64,000 nucleotides of DNA from Phycisphaerae bacterium (GCA_014192545.1 BJHL01000009.1:1-64000); one strand, 5' to 3'. Counted from the first letter of the stretch, positions 9,289 to 17,986 are shown. Program-made: numbers and translations. Notes: generated by a model not told the origin, from the sequence alone.

Positions 9289-9340
9289 GAGAAGTGACGG
9301 AGTAACGAAGTGACGGAGGAAAGGCAGGGGAAAGGCGGCG
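9289..9340. repeat. Tandem repeat, gtgacgaa/gtgacgga type with GGAAAGGCA core
   Basis: agtgacggagtaacgaagtgacgg is followed by GGAAAGGCAG and a second AAAGGCG. It lies between the two adaptor genes, directly upstream of the GAF-HlyD start. Confidence 0.65.
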
Positions 9341-9344
9341 AGTC

Positions 9345-10328
9345 TTATTTTTTGTCGGCGACTTTGAGGGCTTCGTTGGTGGGCTGCGTGAAGCGGACCC
9401 AGACTGGTTCGCCTGCGATGAGTTGTTGGTCGCCGGCGGGGTTTTTGACTTCGACGCGGACGCGGCGGGTGCGGCTGGCGGGGTCGGCGGTTGGGGCGAC
9501 TTCGACGACTGTTCCGAGGGCGAGCTTGGCGTCGCCTGCGACATCGCACAAGACCCAGGCTTGGGCGCCGGCTTTGAGGGCGAGGGTCACTTTGTCGTCG
9601 GTGGGTGCGTTGACGTCGATCCAGAGTGGGTCGATATCGACGACGCGGACGATCTTTTCGTTTTCGTTGACGACTTGGCCCACGTCAGCGTTGACGGTGT
9701 CGACGATGCCGTCGAAGGGGGCACGGACGCGGAACTTGTCAACGCGGGCGCTCATGCGTTCGAGTTGGAGTTTTTCCTGCGTTTCTTGGTTTTGGGCGAC
9801 GAGGTATTCGATGCGGCGGACTTCATAGCCCAGGCGAGCGCGTTCGACTTCTTGCACGCCGGAGGCGTTCTTTGCGAAGGCTTCACGCAGGCGGTCGTAT
9901 TCGAGTTTCGCGAGATCCATGCCGGCTTTGGCGCCTTCGACTTGCAGCGGCTCGGCGACGCGGACTTGTTGGATTTTGAGGAGGGCTTGATCTTCGGCGT
10001 CGTCGCCGCGGAGGATCATGTCACCTTTTTTGACGTTGAGCCCGGAGCGAATGAGGACCTCGGTGACCCGGGTGGGCGCGCTGAAGCCCATGAAAGCGTC
10101 TTGGCTGGGGCGCGTGACGGCGCGGCTGCCGGCGAATTGGGTTTGGAGTTCGGTCGTGAGGCGACCGAGGTCGCGCGTGGTGGAGCTGGTCTGCAGCGTG
10201 GGCGCAGCAGCGAGCGAGGAAGACGAGAGATTGGCGAAGCTCAGGGCCAGGGCTGCGGCGAGTGACGCGGACAGCAAAGGCACCCAGCGGGCCCGTGGGT
10301 TGGTCCGGGCGTGGGGCGTCGTTGGCAT
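9345..10328 (-). CDS. Periplasmic HlyD/RND-type adaptor (membrane fusion) protein
   Basis: This is a 327-residue protein starting at the ATG at 10328, where a good export signal begins (LLSASLAAALALSFA). It contains the split lipoyl motif (VTEVLIRSGLNVKKGDMILR and VRAPFDGIVDTVNADVGQVV) separated by an alpha-helical hairpin, then a beta-barrel part. This is the usual build of periplasmic adaptors in RND, ABC and type I systems. It is the first gene of the minus-strand cluster, ahead of the GAF-HlyD, M50-HlyD and SecA-like genes. No inner membrane pump of the RND or ABC type is adjacent, so its partner is not obvious. Confidence 0.85.
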   Translation of the reverse strand: MPTTPHARTNPRARWVPLLSASLAAALALSFANLSSSSLAAAPTLQTSSTTRDLGRLTTELQTQFAGSRAVTRPSQDAFMGFSAPTRVTEVLIRSGLNVKKGDMILRGDDAEDQALLKIQQVRVAEPLQVEGAKAGMDLAKLEYDRLREAFAKNASGVQEVERARLGYEVRRIEYLVAQNQETQEKLQLERMSARVDKFRVRAPFDGIVDTVNADVGQVVNENEKIVRVVDIDPLWIDVNAPTDDKVTLALKAGAQAWVLCDVAGDAKLALGTVVEVAPTADPASRTRRVRVEVKNPAGDQQLIAGEPVWVRFTQPTNEALKVADKK

Positions 10329-10498
10329 ATAGATGAATATACGCAAGATGTTGGGTGGGCTGTTGCGGTGAGGGCGCGAGAGGGGTCGTGAGAGTGTGAA
10401 TTGCAAAAACTGGTGCCCATGCAAACACCGAATTCAGGCACAGATTGCGGACTTGTGCTTCGTGATTGGGGGAGAGGCAGCTACCATGCTCCCCCGGC

Positions 10499-11743
10499 AT
10501 GATTTACAAGGCCGCCGGGATCAAGAAAGGCATCGCCGTGACGCAAGTTGCTTCCTCTCCCACGTTCCCCCGTTCGGCCCGTCGTGATGAAAAGCAGAAG
10601 CTGCTGGCGATGAACGGGGCCAAGCCGGTGAGCGAGAAGGCGGTTCCGTTTATGTCAACGGCTTTGACGGCTGAAGACAAGGCGGCGGTGATGAAGGTGT
10701 TGGATAGCGGGATGCTGCGGGCGGCGAGCCAGTGCGCGGCGTTTGAAGCTCGCTGGGCGGAAATGACCGGGTGCGGGCACGCGATGACGTGCGCGAACGG
10801 GACGGTTGCTTTGCAACTGGCGTACGAGCCTTTGATTCAGCCCGGCGATGAAGTGCTGGTGCCAGCGTGGAGCTATATCGCGACGGTGAGCATGGTGGTT
10901 GCGCGCGGGGCGATTCCGATCTTTGTGGATGCGCTGCCGGACACGATGCAGATTGATATGGTGGACGCGGCACGCAAGGTGACGCGCAAGACGACGGCGA
11001 TTGCGGCGACGCATTTGTATGGCTGCCCGGTGGATATTGACGCGGTGGAGGCACTGGCGGGCAAGGCGAACTTGGCGGTCGTCTATGACAGTGCGCAGGG
11101 ACACCTTGCCAAGTACAAAGGCCAGCCCATGGGCGCTTTTGGTGATGCAGTCACGTACTCGATGTATGCCACCAAGAACCTGGCGACGGGTGAGGGCGGG
11201 ATCATTACGTGCAATGAAGATTCGCTGGCGCGGGATATTCAACTGCTGCGCAGCCATGGTGAGACTGAAAAGTATCTGCATGAGCACATCGGTTACAACT
11301 ACCGCATGAACGACATGGCGGGTGCGATTGGGCTTTCGCGGCTGGATCGCTTGCCTCAGCAGACGGCGCAGCGGCGCATCAATGCGGGCAAGTATGACAA
11401 GATTCTGGCGGGGATTGATGGGCTGATTGCACCGTCGATCACGGCTGGCGCGGAAGCGGTGTATCACTTGTATGTGCTGCAACTGGCGCCGGGCAAGTTT
11501 GCCTGTACGCGTGATGACTTTGCGAACGCGCTCAAGGCTGAGGGTGTGCCGACGGCGGTGCACTATCCGCGCAGCTTGCCGAATCAGCCGGCGTTGGCGG
11601 AATTCAGCAATGATGACACGCCGGTTGCGGATGGGCTGGCGAGCCGGGTGCTTGCGCTGCCTATGCACCATGATTTGACGGACGATCACATTCGTGTGGT
11701 TGGTGAGGCGTTGAACAAGGTGGCGGAGGCGTATCGGTTGTGA
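10499..11743 (+). CDS. DegT/DnrJ/EryC1/StrS family PLP-dependent aminotransferase
   Basis: The enzyme belongs to the fold-type I aminotransferases that usually act on keto-sugars for surface polysaccharides or natural products. The family signatures are ANGTVALQLAY, PGDEVLVPAWSYIAT, the aspartate in VYDSAQGHLAKY, and the Schiff-base lysine in SMYATKNLATGEGG. About 414 residues from the ATG at 10499. The family normally starts near the MNGAKPVSEKAVPF segment (ATG at 10610), so the true start may be there. It is divergent from the export cluster with about 170 bp between. No sugar-nucleotide genes lie next to it, so the substrate is unknown. Confidence 0.88.
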   Translation: MIYKAAGIKKGIAVTQVASSPTFPRSARRDEKQKLLAMNGAKPVSEKAVPFMSTALTAEDKAAVMKVLDSGMLRAASQCAAFEARWAEMTGCGHAMTCANGTVALQLAYEPLIQPGDEVLVPAWSYIATVSMVVARGAIPIFVDALPDTMQIDMVDAARKVTRKTTAIAATHLYGCPVDIDAVEALAGKANLAVVYDSAQGHLAKYKGQPMGAFGDAVTYSMYATKNLATGEGGIITCNEDSLARDIQLLRSHGETEKYLHEHIGYNYRMNDMAGAIGLSRLDRLPQQTAQRRINAGKYDKILAGIDGLIAPSITAGAEAVYHLYVLQLAPGKFACTRDDFANALKAEGVPTAVHYPRSLPNQPALAEFSNDDTPVADGLASRVLALPMHHDLTDDHIRVVGEALNKVAEAYRL

Positions 11744-11751
11744 GGGGGGGG

Positions 11752-11800
11752 GACTAGGCATTGGGGATTAGGGATTAGGGATTGGGGATTAGGAAAGGCA
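11752..11800. repeat. Tandem repeat, ggattag type with GGAAAGGCA core
   Basis: Four to five copies of ggggattag/gggattag run directly into aGGAAAGGCAGAG. The array starts a few bases after the aminotransferase stop codon. Confidence 0.7.
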
Positions 11801-11864
11801 GAGTGGGAGTTGACGTTTTTGTCAGCTCCTTTTTTCTTGGGTGGTTTGGTAGGTGAGTTTTGAT

Positions 11865-12431
11865 ATGGGTGATGCGTGGGAGACTGTGATGGTGGCGGCG
11901 CGGGATGCGCGAGTGGTTGCTCGGCTGGAGGGGATTTATGCGCGCGTGGGGGAGGAGATTACGGCGAGGGGGCCGGCGTGCTGGGCGAGTGGGCGGTGCT
12001 GCAACTTTCGTACGGCGGGGCATGATTTGTTTGTGACGCTTCTGGAGGCGGCGTATTGCGTGCAGCGCGCGCGGGTGGGTGGGGACGATGTGAGCGCGGG
12101 TGACGCTGGTGATCGGCGGGTGCGGTTGCCGCAGATTGGTGCGGGGCAGATTGATTCACGCGATGGTGCGCTGACGCGGGAGGCGATTGATGCGGCGGTG
12201 GCGCGTGGGGATTGTCCGTATTTGCGGGGGAACTTGTGCGGGGCGCATGGCGTGAAGCCGCTGGGGTGCCGCGTTTATTTTTGTGATGCGACGGCGGAGG
12301 AGTGGCAGCATGCGCTGACGGAGCGCATGCTGGGGGAGATTCGCGGCTTGCATGTAGAGTTTGGGATTGCGTATGTGTATGACGAGTGGCGGCGGCAGCT
12401 TAGTCGGTGTGTGGGGGCGGATCAGAGGTGA
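11865..12431 (+). CDS. YkgJ-type putative zinc/iron-chelating Cys-cluster protein
   Basis: About 188 residues. The ATG at 11865 is preceded by AGGTGAG with 7-nt spacing, which favours it over the GTG at 11853. Cysteines are grouped as in the YkgJ/UPF0153 putative metal-binding family: C-x5-CC-x-F near residue 40, then CPYL-x4-CG and GCRVYFCD further on. The function of this family is not established; a metal or Fe-S cluster is presumed. The 3' end overlaps, tail to tail, a gene for a BFD-like [2Fe-2S] protein, which fits a shared iron-related role only loosely. Confidence 0.7.
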   Translation: MGDAWETVMVAARDARVVARLEGIYARVGEEITARGPACWASGRCCNFRTAGHDLFVTLLEAAYCVQRARVGGDDVSAGDAGDRRVRLPQIGAGQIDSRDGALTREAIDAAVARGDCPYLRGNLCGAHGVKPLGCRVYFCDATAEEWQHALTERMLGEIRGLHVEFGIAYVYDEWRRQLSRCVGADQR

Positions 12432-12726
12432 AGGCCTGCGAGCTGCGCTCGCTCTCGCCCGGGACGGGCGAGCTACCTAAAGACTCGCGGTAGGTGGCGC
12501 GGTTGCGCATGTATTCTTCGGGGCTGATGCGCAGGTCGGGTTCTTTGCCTTGTTGGTGCAGGGTGTGGAGGTGCTTGAGGAAGGGGACGCACCACATGCA
12601 GCCGGTGCCGGCGCTGAGGCATTCGCTGATGAGGCTGGGGACGCTTGGATTTTCGCGCGCGAGATAGTTGCGGATTTTGCGGAGGCTGACGTGGAAGCAG
12701 AGGCAGACTTCGTCGTCGGGAAGCAT
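12400..12726 (-). CDS. BFD-like [2Fe-2S]-binding domain protein
   Basis: The 108-residue protein begins MLPDDEVCLCFHVSLRKI and has the four-cysteine pattern C-x-C ... C-x-x-C (VCLCF and TGCMWC, 34 residues apart), as in bacterioferritin-associated ferredoxin and nitrite reductase BFD-like domains. A bound [2Fe-2S] cluster is likely. The last about 20 residues (from SLGSSPVPGESER) are encoded by the palindromic element at 12454-12477 and its flanks, so the tail appears to be acquired. The gene overlaps the end of the convergent YkgJ-type gene by 32 bp. Confidence 0.72.
   Translation of the reverse strand: MLPDDEVCLCFHVSLRKIRNYLARENPSVPSLISECLSAGTGCMWCVPFLKHLHTLHQQGKEPDLRISPEEYMRNRATYRESLGSSPVPGESERSSQAFTSDPPPHTD
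12454..12477 (+). repeat. Palindromic element, GGA loop plus CTACC (copy 2)
   Basis: CTCGCCCG-GGA-CGGGCGAG-CTACC, with an 8-bp perfect stem. It lies inside the 3' part of the BFD-like gene. Loop and tail match copies at 380-403 and 42606-42629, while the stem differs. Confidence 0.82.
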
Positions 12727-12732
12727 GGGGGA

Positions 12733-12790
12733 GGGTAAGGGACTAGAGGCTGGGCACTAGGGACTGGCGCTAGGCACTAGGGAAGGCGGT
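12733..12790. repeat. Tandem repeat, cactaggg/gactagg type with GGAAGGC core
   Basis: Units such as gggactag, gggcactag, ggactgg and aggcactag end in GGAAGGCGGTTGG. The reverse complement of the right half of the atpF-atpH repeat is of the same kind. The rest of the 12727-13073 gap holds one terminator-like hairpin and no gene. Confidence 0.65.
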
Positions 12791-12988
12791 TGGATGCGGG
12801 TGGGTGCAGATTATTTGGGGATTTGGTCGCGTTCGCGGGAGGCGAGACGGCGAACCTTTCTGGGCTGGGTAGCGTCTAAAGTTGGGAACTTGGGCAACGT
12901 TTGGGCGGTTTGTGCGGACAAGTCGATACAAGCGTTGCATCCGCGGCGAACATGAGCCGAAACAGGTTTATGTGGTGCGGTGATTTGT

Positions 12989-13011
12989 GCCTCGCGACGA
13001 GGCTGATTTTT
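12989..13011 (+). terminator. Terminator-like hairpin in the ftsH leader
   Basis: GCCTCG-CGA-CGAGGC is followed by TGATTTTT. It lies about 62 bp upstream of the ftsH ATG and points in the same direction, with no plus-strand gene just upstream except one ending at 12431. It is either a terminator for that gene or a leader attenuator of ftsH. Confidence 0.4.
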
Positions 13012-13073
13012 CGGTTGGCTTACACGTGTGGTTGATTGTCTTGCCGAGCGATTTGGCAGACTGAAGTAAAAAC

Positions 13074-15224
13074 ATGAAGACTCCTACTGACCTGAACTTG
13101 AAGAACGCCCCCACTGCAAATGGCACGACGACTGGCCGCGAGGTGAACGCACGGAGTGTGCGCGGGTTGTGGAATGCATTTGTGCTGGGTATGCGAACGC
13201 TGTTTGCGAGTGAGGACCCCAAGGGCAAACCCAGTGGCAAAGACAAGCCTGGGCAGGGTGGACCTAATGGGCAGAAGCCTGGTGTGCCGGCGATGCCGCC
13301 GAGCCGAGGGCTGCTGGGGCTGGTCAGTATTCTGCTGATTGGTGTGCTGTTGATTGTGATGTTTACGAATCAGGGTCGCGGCGAGCAGATCACGCTTGAG
13401 CAGTTTCGCACGATGTGGAACAACAGTGAGATCAATCGCGATAGCGTGATTGTGCGTGAAGATGCGGTGGTCGCGGAGCGATTGGCAAACAAAGATGGCC
13501 CTGCGCAGGTGGTGATGCTGCGGACCAATGCGGTGGGCGGCCAGTTTGTTGCGCAGGAAGTTTTGAAGTTGACGGATGGCAAGGCGAAGATGCAGCCTCA
13601 GAGCCAGTGGGTGGGGCTGCTGATGTTCATGCTGCCGTTCATGATTCTTTTGCTGGTGGCGTGGTTCTTTATCTCGCGCGGGCTGCGGAACGCCGGTGCG
13701 GGTGGGGGCATGCTGGGCAACTTTGGCAAGAGCCGGCACCGGACGCTGAATAAAGAGATGACGGGCATCACGTTCGCGGATGTTGCGGGCATTGAAGAAG
13801 CCAAGGATGAAGTGACGGAGATCGTCGAGTTCTTGAAGAACCCGAAGAAGTTCACGAAGTTGGGCGGACGAATCCCGCGTGGCGTGTTGCTGGTGGGTGA
13901 TCCGGGTGTGGGCAAGACGCTGCTGGCGAAGGCGATTGCTGGCGAAGCGGATGTGCCGTTCTTCTCGATTTCTGGCTCGGATTTCGTTGAAATGTTCGTG
14001 GGCGTGGGTGCTTCGCGCGTGCGTGACTTGTTCAAGCAAGCGAAGGAGTCGGCGCCGTGCATTATCTTCTTGGATGAAATTGACGCCGTTGGTCGCAAGC
14101 GCGGCAGCGGGTTTGCGTCGGGCGGGCATGATGAACGCGATCAGACTTTGAACGCGATTCTGGTTGAGATGGACGGGTTCCAGCCTGCGGATGGCGTGAT
14201 TGTCATCGCGGCGACGAATCGCAGCGATGTGCTTGATCCGGCGCTGGTCCGGCCGGGTCGATTTGATCGGCAGGTGACGGTGCCGCTGCCTGATGTGAAG
14301 GGCCGGCTGGAGATTCTGAAGGTTCACGCGCGGAAGGTGAAGCTGGGGCCTGATGTTGACTTTGAACGCGTTGCGCGCGGGACGCCCATGTTCAGTGGTG
14401 CGGACCTGGCGGCGATCATCAATGAAGCGGCGATTGCTGCGACGATGCAGAACAAGGACTTCATTGAGATGGTGGATATGGAAGAGGCGCGCGACAAGGT
14501 GAAGTTTGGCCGGGCGAAGAAGAGCCGGGTGCGAGAGAAGGATGAGAACAAGCTGGTTGCGTATCACGAGGCGGGGCATGCGATTTTGCAGGCTTTGCTG
14601 AAGGATGCGGACCCGCTGCACAAGGTGACGATCATTCCGCGAGGCGGCGCGGGCGGGGCGACGTTCAGCCTGCCTGAGAAGGACCGCATGGGTTACAGCC
14701 TGAAGTTCTTGCGAGCGACGATGCGCATTCTGTGCGGCGGGCGCATTGCAGAAGAGCGGGCGATGCAGGATGTGTCGAGTGGTGCGACGATGGATATCTC
14801 GCAGGTGACGGGCATTGCTCGCGCGATGATTTTGGAATGGGGCATGAGCGAGAAGCTGGGCTTCGTGCGCTACACCGGGTCGGACACGCGCGAGTCGTTC
14901 TTGCCTGATAAGGAATACAGCGAGGACACGGCGCGGGTGATTGATGAAGAGATTCGCCGGATGGTTGATGAAGCCTTCGCCGATGCCGTGAAGATGCTGG
15001 ATGCGAACTGGGAGAAGGTTGTGGTGGTTGCCGAGGCGTTGCTCAAGCATGAAACGTTGAGCGGCGATGAAGTGCATCGCCTGATGCGCGGCGAGACGCT
15101 GAGCCGGCCCAGTGTGGCGGAAATGCTGCTGGCCCAGAAGCAGCGGGATGCGAAGCCCAGCAAGCCGGAGTCGGGCACGACGCAGGGGACGCCGGAGTTG
15201 CCTCCGGGGGCGTTGCCGGCGTGA
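13074..15224 (+). CDS. ftsH: ATP-dependent zinc metalloprotease FtsH
   Basis: The 716-residue membrane-bound AAA+ protease degrades misassembled membrane proteins and short-lived regulators. Two membrane segments ([18 protein letters not shown] and [15 protein letters not shown]) flank a periplasmic domain. The AAA module has Walker A GDPGVGKT (about residue 275), Walker [12 protein letters not shown] and the [23 protein letters not shown]. The zinc site HEAGH is at about 498-502 and a third ligand region follows in the C-terminal helices. The first 70 residues are a low-complexity extension rich in Gly, Pro and Lys. The gene stands alone, with a terminator 37 bp downstream. Confidence 0.96.
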   Translation: MKTPTDLNLKNAPTANGTTTGREVNARSVRGLWNAFVLGMRTLFASEDPKGKPSGKDKPGQGGPNGQKPGVPAMPPSRGLLGLVSILLIGVLLIVMFTNQGRGEQITLEQFRTMWNNSEINRDSVIVREDAVVAERLANKDGPAQVVMLRTNAVGGQFVAQEVLKLTDGKAKMQPQSQWVGLLMFMLPFMILLLVAWFFISRGLRNAGAGGGMLGNFGKSRHRTLNKEMTGITFADVAGIEEAKDEVTEIVEFLKNPKKFTKLGGRIPRGVLLVGDPGVGKTLLAKAIAGEADVPFFSISGSDFVEMFVGVGASRVRDLFKQAKESAPCIIFLDEIDAVGRKRGSGFASGGHDERDQTLNAILVEMDGFQPADGVIVIAATNRSDVLDPALVRPGRFDRQVTVPLPDVKGRLEILKVHARKVKLGPDVDFERVARGTPMFSGADLAAIINEAAIAATMQNKDFIEMVDMEEARDKVKFGRAKKSRVREKDENKLVAYHEAGHAILQALLKDADPLHKVTIIPRGGAGGATFSLPEKDRMGYSLKFLRATMRILCGGRIAEERAMQDVSSGATMDISQVTGIARAMILEWGMSEKLGFVRYTGSDTRESFLPDKEYSEDTARVIDEEIRRMVDEAFADAVKMLDANWEKVVVVAEALLKHETLSGDEVHRLMRGETLSRPSVAEMLLAQKQRDAKPSKPESGTTQGTPELPPGALPA

Positions 15225-15260
15225 GGGTGAAGTTGGTTGGATGAAGTGAATGAAAGTGAG

Positions 15261-15290
15261 AGCCCTGGCGTGGAGCCGGGGCTTTTTTTC
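15261..15290 (+). terminator. Rho-independent terminator of ftsH
   Basis: AGCCCTGGC-gtgga-GCCGGGGCT forms a 9-bp stem with one G-T pair, followed by seven T residues. It sits 37 bp after the ftsH stop codon. Confidence 0.85.
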
Positions 15291-15341
15291 TTGCTGGTTT
15301 TGTGGCGGTGGGTGCGGGAGAGTTTGGTATGGGTGGGTCGA

Positions 15342-15371
15342 TTGCCACAGAGGCGCAGAGACATAGAGATT
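15342..15371. repeat. Short tandem repeat, cacagaggc/gcagagac type
   Basis: attgccacagaggcgcagag acatagagat: units near cagagac. Related cacagaggcacagag and cgcggagcacgcgga arrays occur at 29812 and 39211. Confidence 0.5.
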
Positions 15372-15472
15372 GGGCTGGGATGAGGGGGCGGAAAGGAATC
15401 GGGCGGCGAGGTGGTAAGCGTCGATCGTTGGGTTGATCGTTGGGTCGCCCGTACTCACGCTTATCATGTCGC

Positions 15473-15742
15473 ATGAGCAGGTTTGGACTTGAACGTGATG
15501 AGGCGGAGCGAAACGCATTCATGCACCTTTGGTGCCGGATCGGGATAGCTTTGTTGGGGCTGGTGATCATCTATCAGTCGATAGCGTTTGGACAAACGAT
15601 GTATTTCCGTGGCCCACAGGTGGAGAGCGGAAGCACCGCGACTGAACACGTGCGAGTCGATCTCGCGATTTACACATCTGTGTTGGTGCTGACCGGAGCG
15701 GGACTCGTGGTGTTTGCAGCCAGTGGCCGACGCCTGCGGTGA
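15473..15742 (+). CDS. Small hypothetical membrane protein
   Basis: From the ATG at 15473 the protein is 89 residues long with two predicted membrane helices (CRIGIALLGLVIIYQSIAFG and AIYTSVLVLTGAGLVVFAA) joined by a polar loop. The N-terminus is charged (MSRFGLERDEAERN). A TTG at 15440 would add 11 residues. I do not recognise the family. It stands alone between the FtsH terminator and the OmcB-like gene. Confidence 0.5.
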   Translation: MSRFGLERDEAERNAFMHLWCRIGIALLGLVIIYQSIAFGQTMYFRGPQVESGSTATEHVRVDLAIYTSVLVLTGAGLVVFAASGRRLR

Positions 15743-15900
15743 GCAAGCGATACGTTGTGATTGAGTGCGGCGAACGACTGCTTCATCAATGAAGTAGCGG
15801 CGGCGGTTCAGATGTGTTGGCGCGATGTCGATCAGACTTCGCGGAGGGATGCACGCGTGGGATGGGGTTGGGTGGGGTTGTGCGCGAATGGTGGATTGAT

Positions 15901-15940
15901 CCGGACCTTCGCAGGGCCTCAGGTCCGGCGTCGGGGTGGC
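15901..15940. repeat. Palindromic repeat, CCGGACCT...AGGTCCGG
   Basis: Perfect 8-bp arms (15901-15908 and 15921-15928) flank TCGCAGGGCCTC. A diverged copy at 52253-52285 keeps CCGGACCTTCGC and GCCTCAG and the trailing GCGTCGG. It lies just before the terminator of the OmcB-like gene. Confidence 0.6.
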
Positions 15941-15952
15941 GTTGGCGTCGGG

Positions 15953-15991
15953 CAAAAAAAGAAACACCGCCGGCTTTCGTCGGCGGTGTTT
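15953..15991 (-). terminator. Rho-independent terminator of the OmcB-like gene
   Basis: On the minus strand AACACCGCCGA-cgaaagc-CGGCGGTGTT is followed by TCTTTTTTT. It lies 58 bp after the stop of the DUF11 gene. Confidence 0.85.
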
Positions 15992-16048
15992 GGGGGAATC
16001 ATTTTGTTGGACTGTCAAACACTGTCAGCCAAAGACTGACGGGGTTGA

Positions 16049-17656
16049 TTAGTCAACGTAGTTGACCTGCTCGTCGTTGCGGACGGCGCGGGTCTGGTCG
16101 CTGGTGGTGACGGTTTGGACGACGAAGTCACCAGCGCGGGTGCCCTTGGCGATGAACTTGAAGGACACGGTTTGGCCGACGGCGAGGGTGCCGATGTTGA
16201 AGGTGGCCGTTTGACCAGCGCCTTGAGCGCCAGCAGCGTTGCTGCTGACGTACTGGAGGCCGGCGTCGAAGGTGGCGACCATCTTGACGTTGGTCAGGTT
16301 GATCTGGCCTTGGTTCTTGACGGTGTAGGTGAACTCGTGGTTGTCGCCGATGAGGCGCACGCCGTCGAAGTCTTCCACGCCCGTGCCGATGTCGGGCACG
16401 CCTTGGATGCTGACCGCGCAACCATCCTTGACTTCAGCAGCGCAGGTTGCGCTGGCGAAGGCTTCGTTGTTGATGGTGCCGGCAGCGGCGTTGATGGTCA
16501 GGCTGACCGTGCGGCTCTGGCCCGGGGCGAGGGTGCCCAGGTTCCAAGTCGCTGCGCCGCCGCTGAGGGCGCCGCCTTCGGTCGCGCTGGCGAAGGTCGC
16601 GCCAGCGGGGATGGGATCGCGGACGACCGTGTTGGCAGCCGGAGCGTTACCCGTGTTGGTGACGACGATGTTGTAGGTGACCGGACGACCCTGACGGATC
16701 TGGGTGGGGCACTGCTTGTCGATGGTGAGCATGGGAGCGGACACGGCGGTGACCGTGTTGTTGCTCGTGGCGCTCAGGCCGCCTTGGGCGCTGGCCGTGG
16801 CGTTGTTGTTGTAGCTGCCGATCTTGTCAGCCTTGACGTTGAAGGTGAACTCGCGGCTTGCACCACTGGCGAGGTCGAAGGCGGGGAACTCGACCATGTT
16901 CTTGCCGTCGCTGGTGAGGCCAGCGGGGAGCTGGTCCTTGACGCTGACGCCGCGGGCGGTGCCGGTGCCGCTGTTGGTGACGACGAGCTTGACGGGCCAG
17001 CTATCACAGAGGAGGCTGGTGGCGGGGCTGGACTTGGTGATGGCGAGGGCGGGGCTGACGACGTTGACCGTCATGCACACCGGGATGGTGAAGCTGGCGG
17101 TTGCACAGCTGCCGTAGCTGCCGGCCTTGCTGAAGCTGCCGTTGACGGTGATCGTCTTGCTCTCACCAGCGGCGAGGCTGCCGAGGTTGAAGACGCCGTT
17201 GTTGCCAGCGGGCTGGCTGTTGGTCATGCTGAAGCCCTGGGGGATGGCTTCGTTGATCATCACGTTCTCGAGCGTGCTGCTGGAGATGTTGGTGACCTTG
17301 ATTTGGTAGCTGGTGGCTTGGCCCGCGGCGATTTCGGCCGGAGCGAGCTTTTCAACCATCAGGCTGCTGCTGCTGCGAACACCCGTGGGGTAGTAAGCAA
17401 CATTGCTGCCCATGGCGACGGGAGCTGCGGCGGGGGCCGAAGCAGCCGCGGCAGCCTTGGGAGCAGCGGCAGGAGCCGGAGCAGCGGCGGGAGCCTTGGC
17501 GACGTAGGCCGTGCCGCCCGTGCCACCGGTGCCGCCACCGAGGGGAACGGTCACGCCGTGGGGGCCCTTACCTGAACTTTCGCAGCCCACGAGACCGCCG
17601 GCCAGCAGGGGCAGGAGGCACAGGAGAGTCTGCACGTTGTGACGATTCGCAACCAT
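16049..17656 (-). CDS. OmcB-like DUF11-repeat surface lipoprotein
   Basis: A 535-residue protein with a lipoprotein signal (LLCLLPLLAGGLVGC, acylated Cys at about 25), then an Ala/Pro/Gly-rich linker and about four DUF11-type beta-sandwich repeats. These carry signatures such as ATSYQIKVTNISSSTLENV, PVTYNIVVTNTGNAPA and HEFTYTVKNQGQINLTNV. Cysteines recur at module borders (YGSC, PVCMTVN, LLCDSWP, KQCPTQ, TCAAEVKDGC). Layout and cysteine placing recall the chlamydial cysteine-rich protein OmcB, which builds a disulfide-linked envelope. I infer an envelope or periplasmic structural role. It has a ribosome binding site AAAGGA about 8 nt before the ATG and its own terminator. Confidence 0.8.
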   Translation of the reverse strand: MVANRHNVQTLLCLLPLLAGGLVGCESSGKGPHGVTVPLGGGTGGTGGTAYVAKAPAAAPAPAAAPKAAAAASAPAAAPVAMGSNVAYYPTGVRSSSSLMVEKLAPAEIAAGQATSYQIKVTNISSSTLENVMINEAIPQGFSMTNSQPAGNNGVFNLGSLAAGESKTITVNGSFSKAGSYGSCATASFTIPVCMTVNVVSPALAITKSSPATSLLCDSWPVKLVVTNSGTGTARGVSVKDQLPAGLTSDGKNMVEFPAFDLASGASREFTFNVKADKIGSYNNNATASAQGGLSATSNNTVTAVSAPMLTIDKQCPTQIRQGRPVTYNIVVTNTGNAPAANTVVRDPIPAGATFASATEGGALSGGAATWNLGTLAPGQSRTVSLTINAAAGTINNEAFASATCAAEVKDGCAVSIQGVPDIGTGVEDFDGVRLIGDNHEFTYTVKNQGQINLTNVKMVATFDAGLQYVSSNAAGAQGAGQTATFNIGTLAVGQTVSFKFIAKGTRAGDFVVQTVTTSDQTRAVRNDEQVNYVD

Positions 17657-17986
17657 TCCGCGTAGTCCTTTCGTTTCTCTAAAACCTCGAACGCTACTCG
17701 AACCTGTGAGGAGGTGAGGTAGAGATCAAATGACCCGATGTGGGTCGCGCTAGCGTAGTGGTTACCAGCTTGTCATTCAAGTGGCGTTAGTCACAAGAGA
17801 TGAAAGAGAGGTTACGTTCGTTGCAACAAGTTTCACTTTCGGGCGGATTTTATTCCAAAGGCATGCAAAAGCTGCGCTTACGGATGGATGTTGGAGTGAA
17901 CCAGAGAGGATTTGCACGTATCTTGATATGATGCGTTTGGTCGCTGTTCACACTTTTCAAGTTTTCCACATCGCTGAGAAACTGTC
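17657..17986. other. Intergenic region without a supported gene
   Basis: This 330-bp divergent gap between the OmcB-like gene and the HerA-like ATPase must hold promoters for both. I see a possible minus-strand pair TTGAAT-17 bp-TACGCT, but it is too weak to call. A short open frame at 17781-18068 has no protein-like features and overlaps the ATPase gene. Confidence 0.4.

Noticed and set aside
13020-15518. An 832-codon minus-strand frame opposite ftsH
   Set aside because: Arg/His-rich shadow of the ftsH coding strand with no domain; ftsH is certain.
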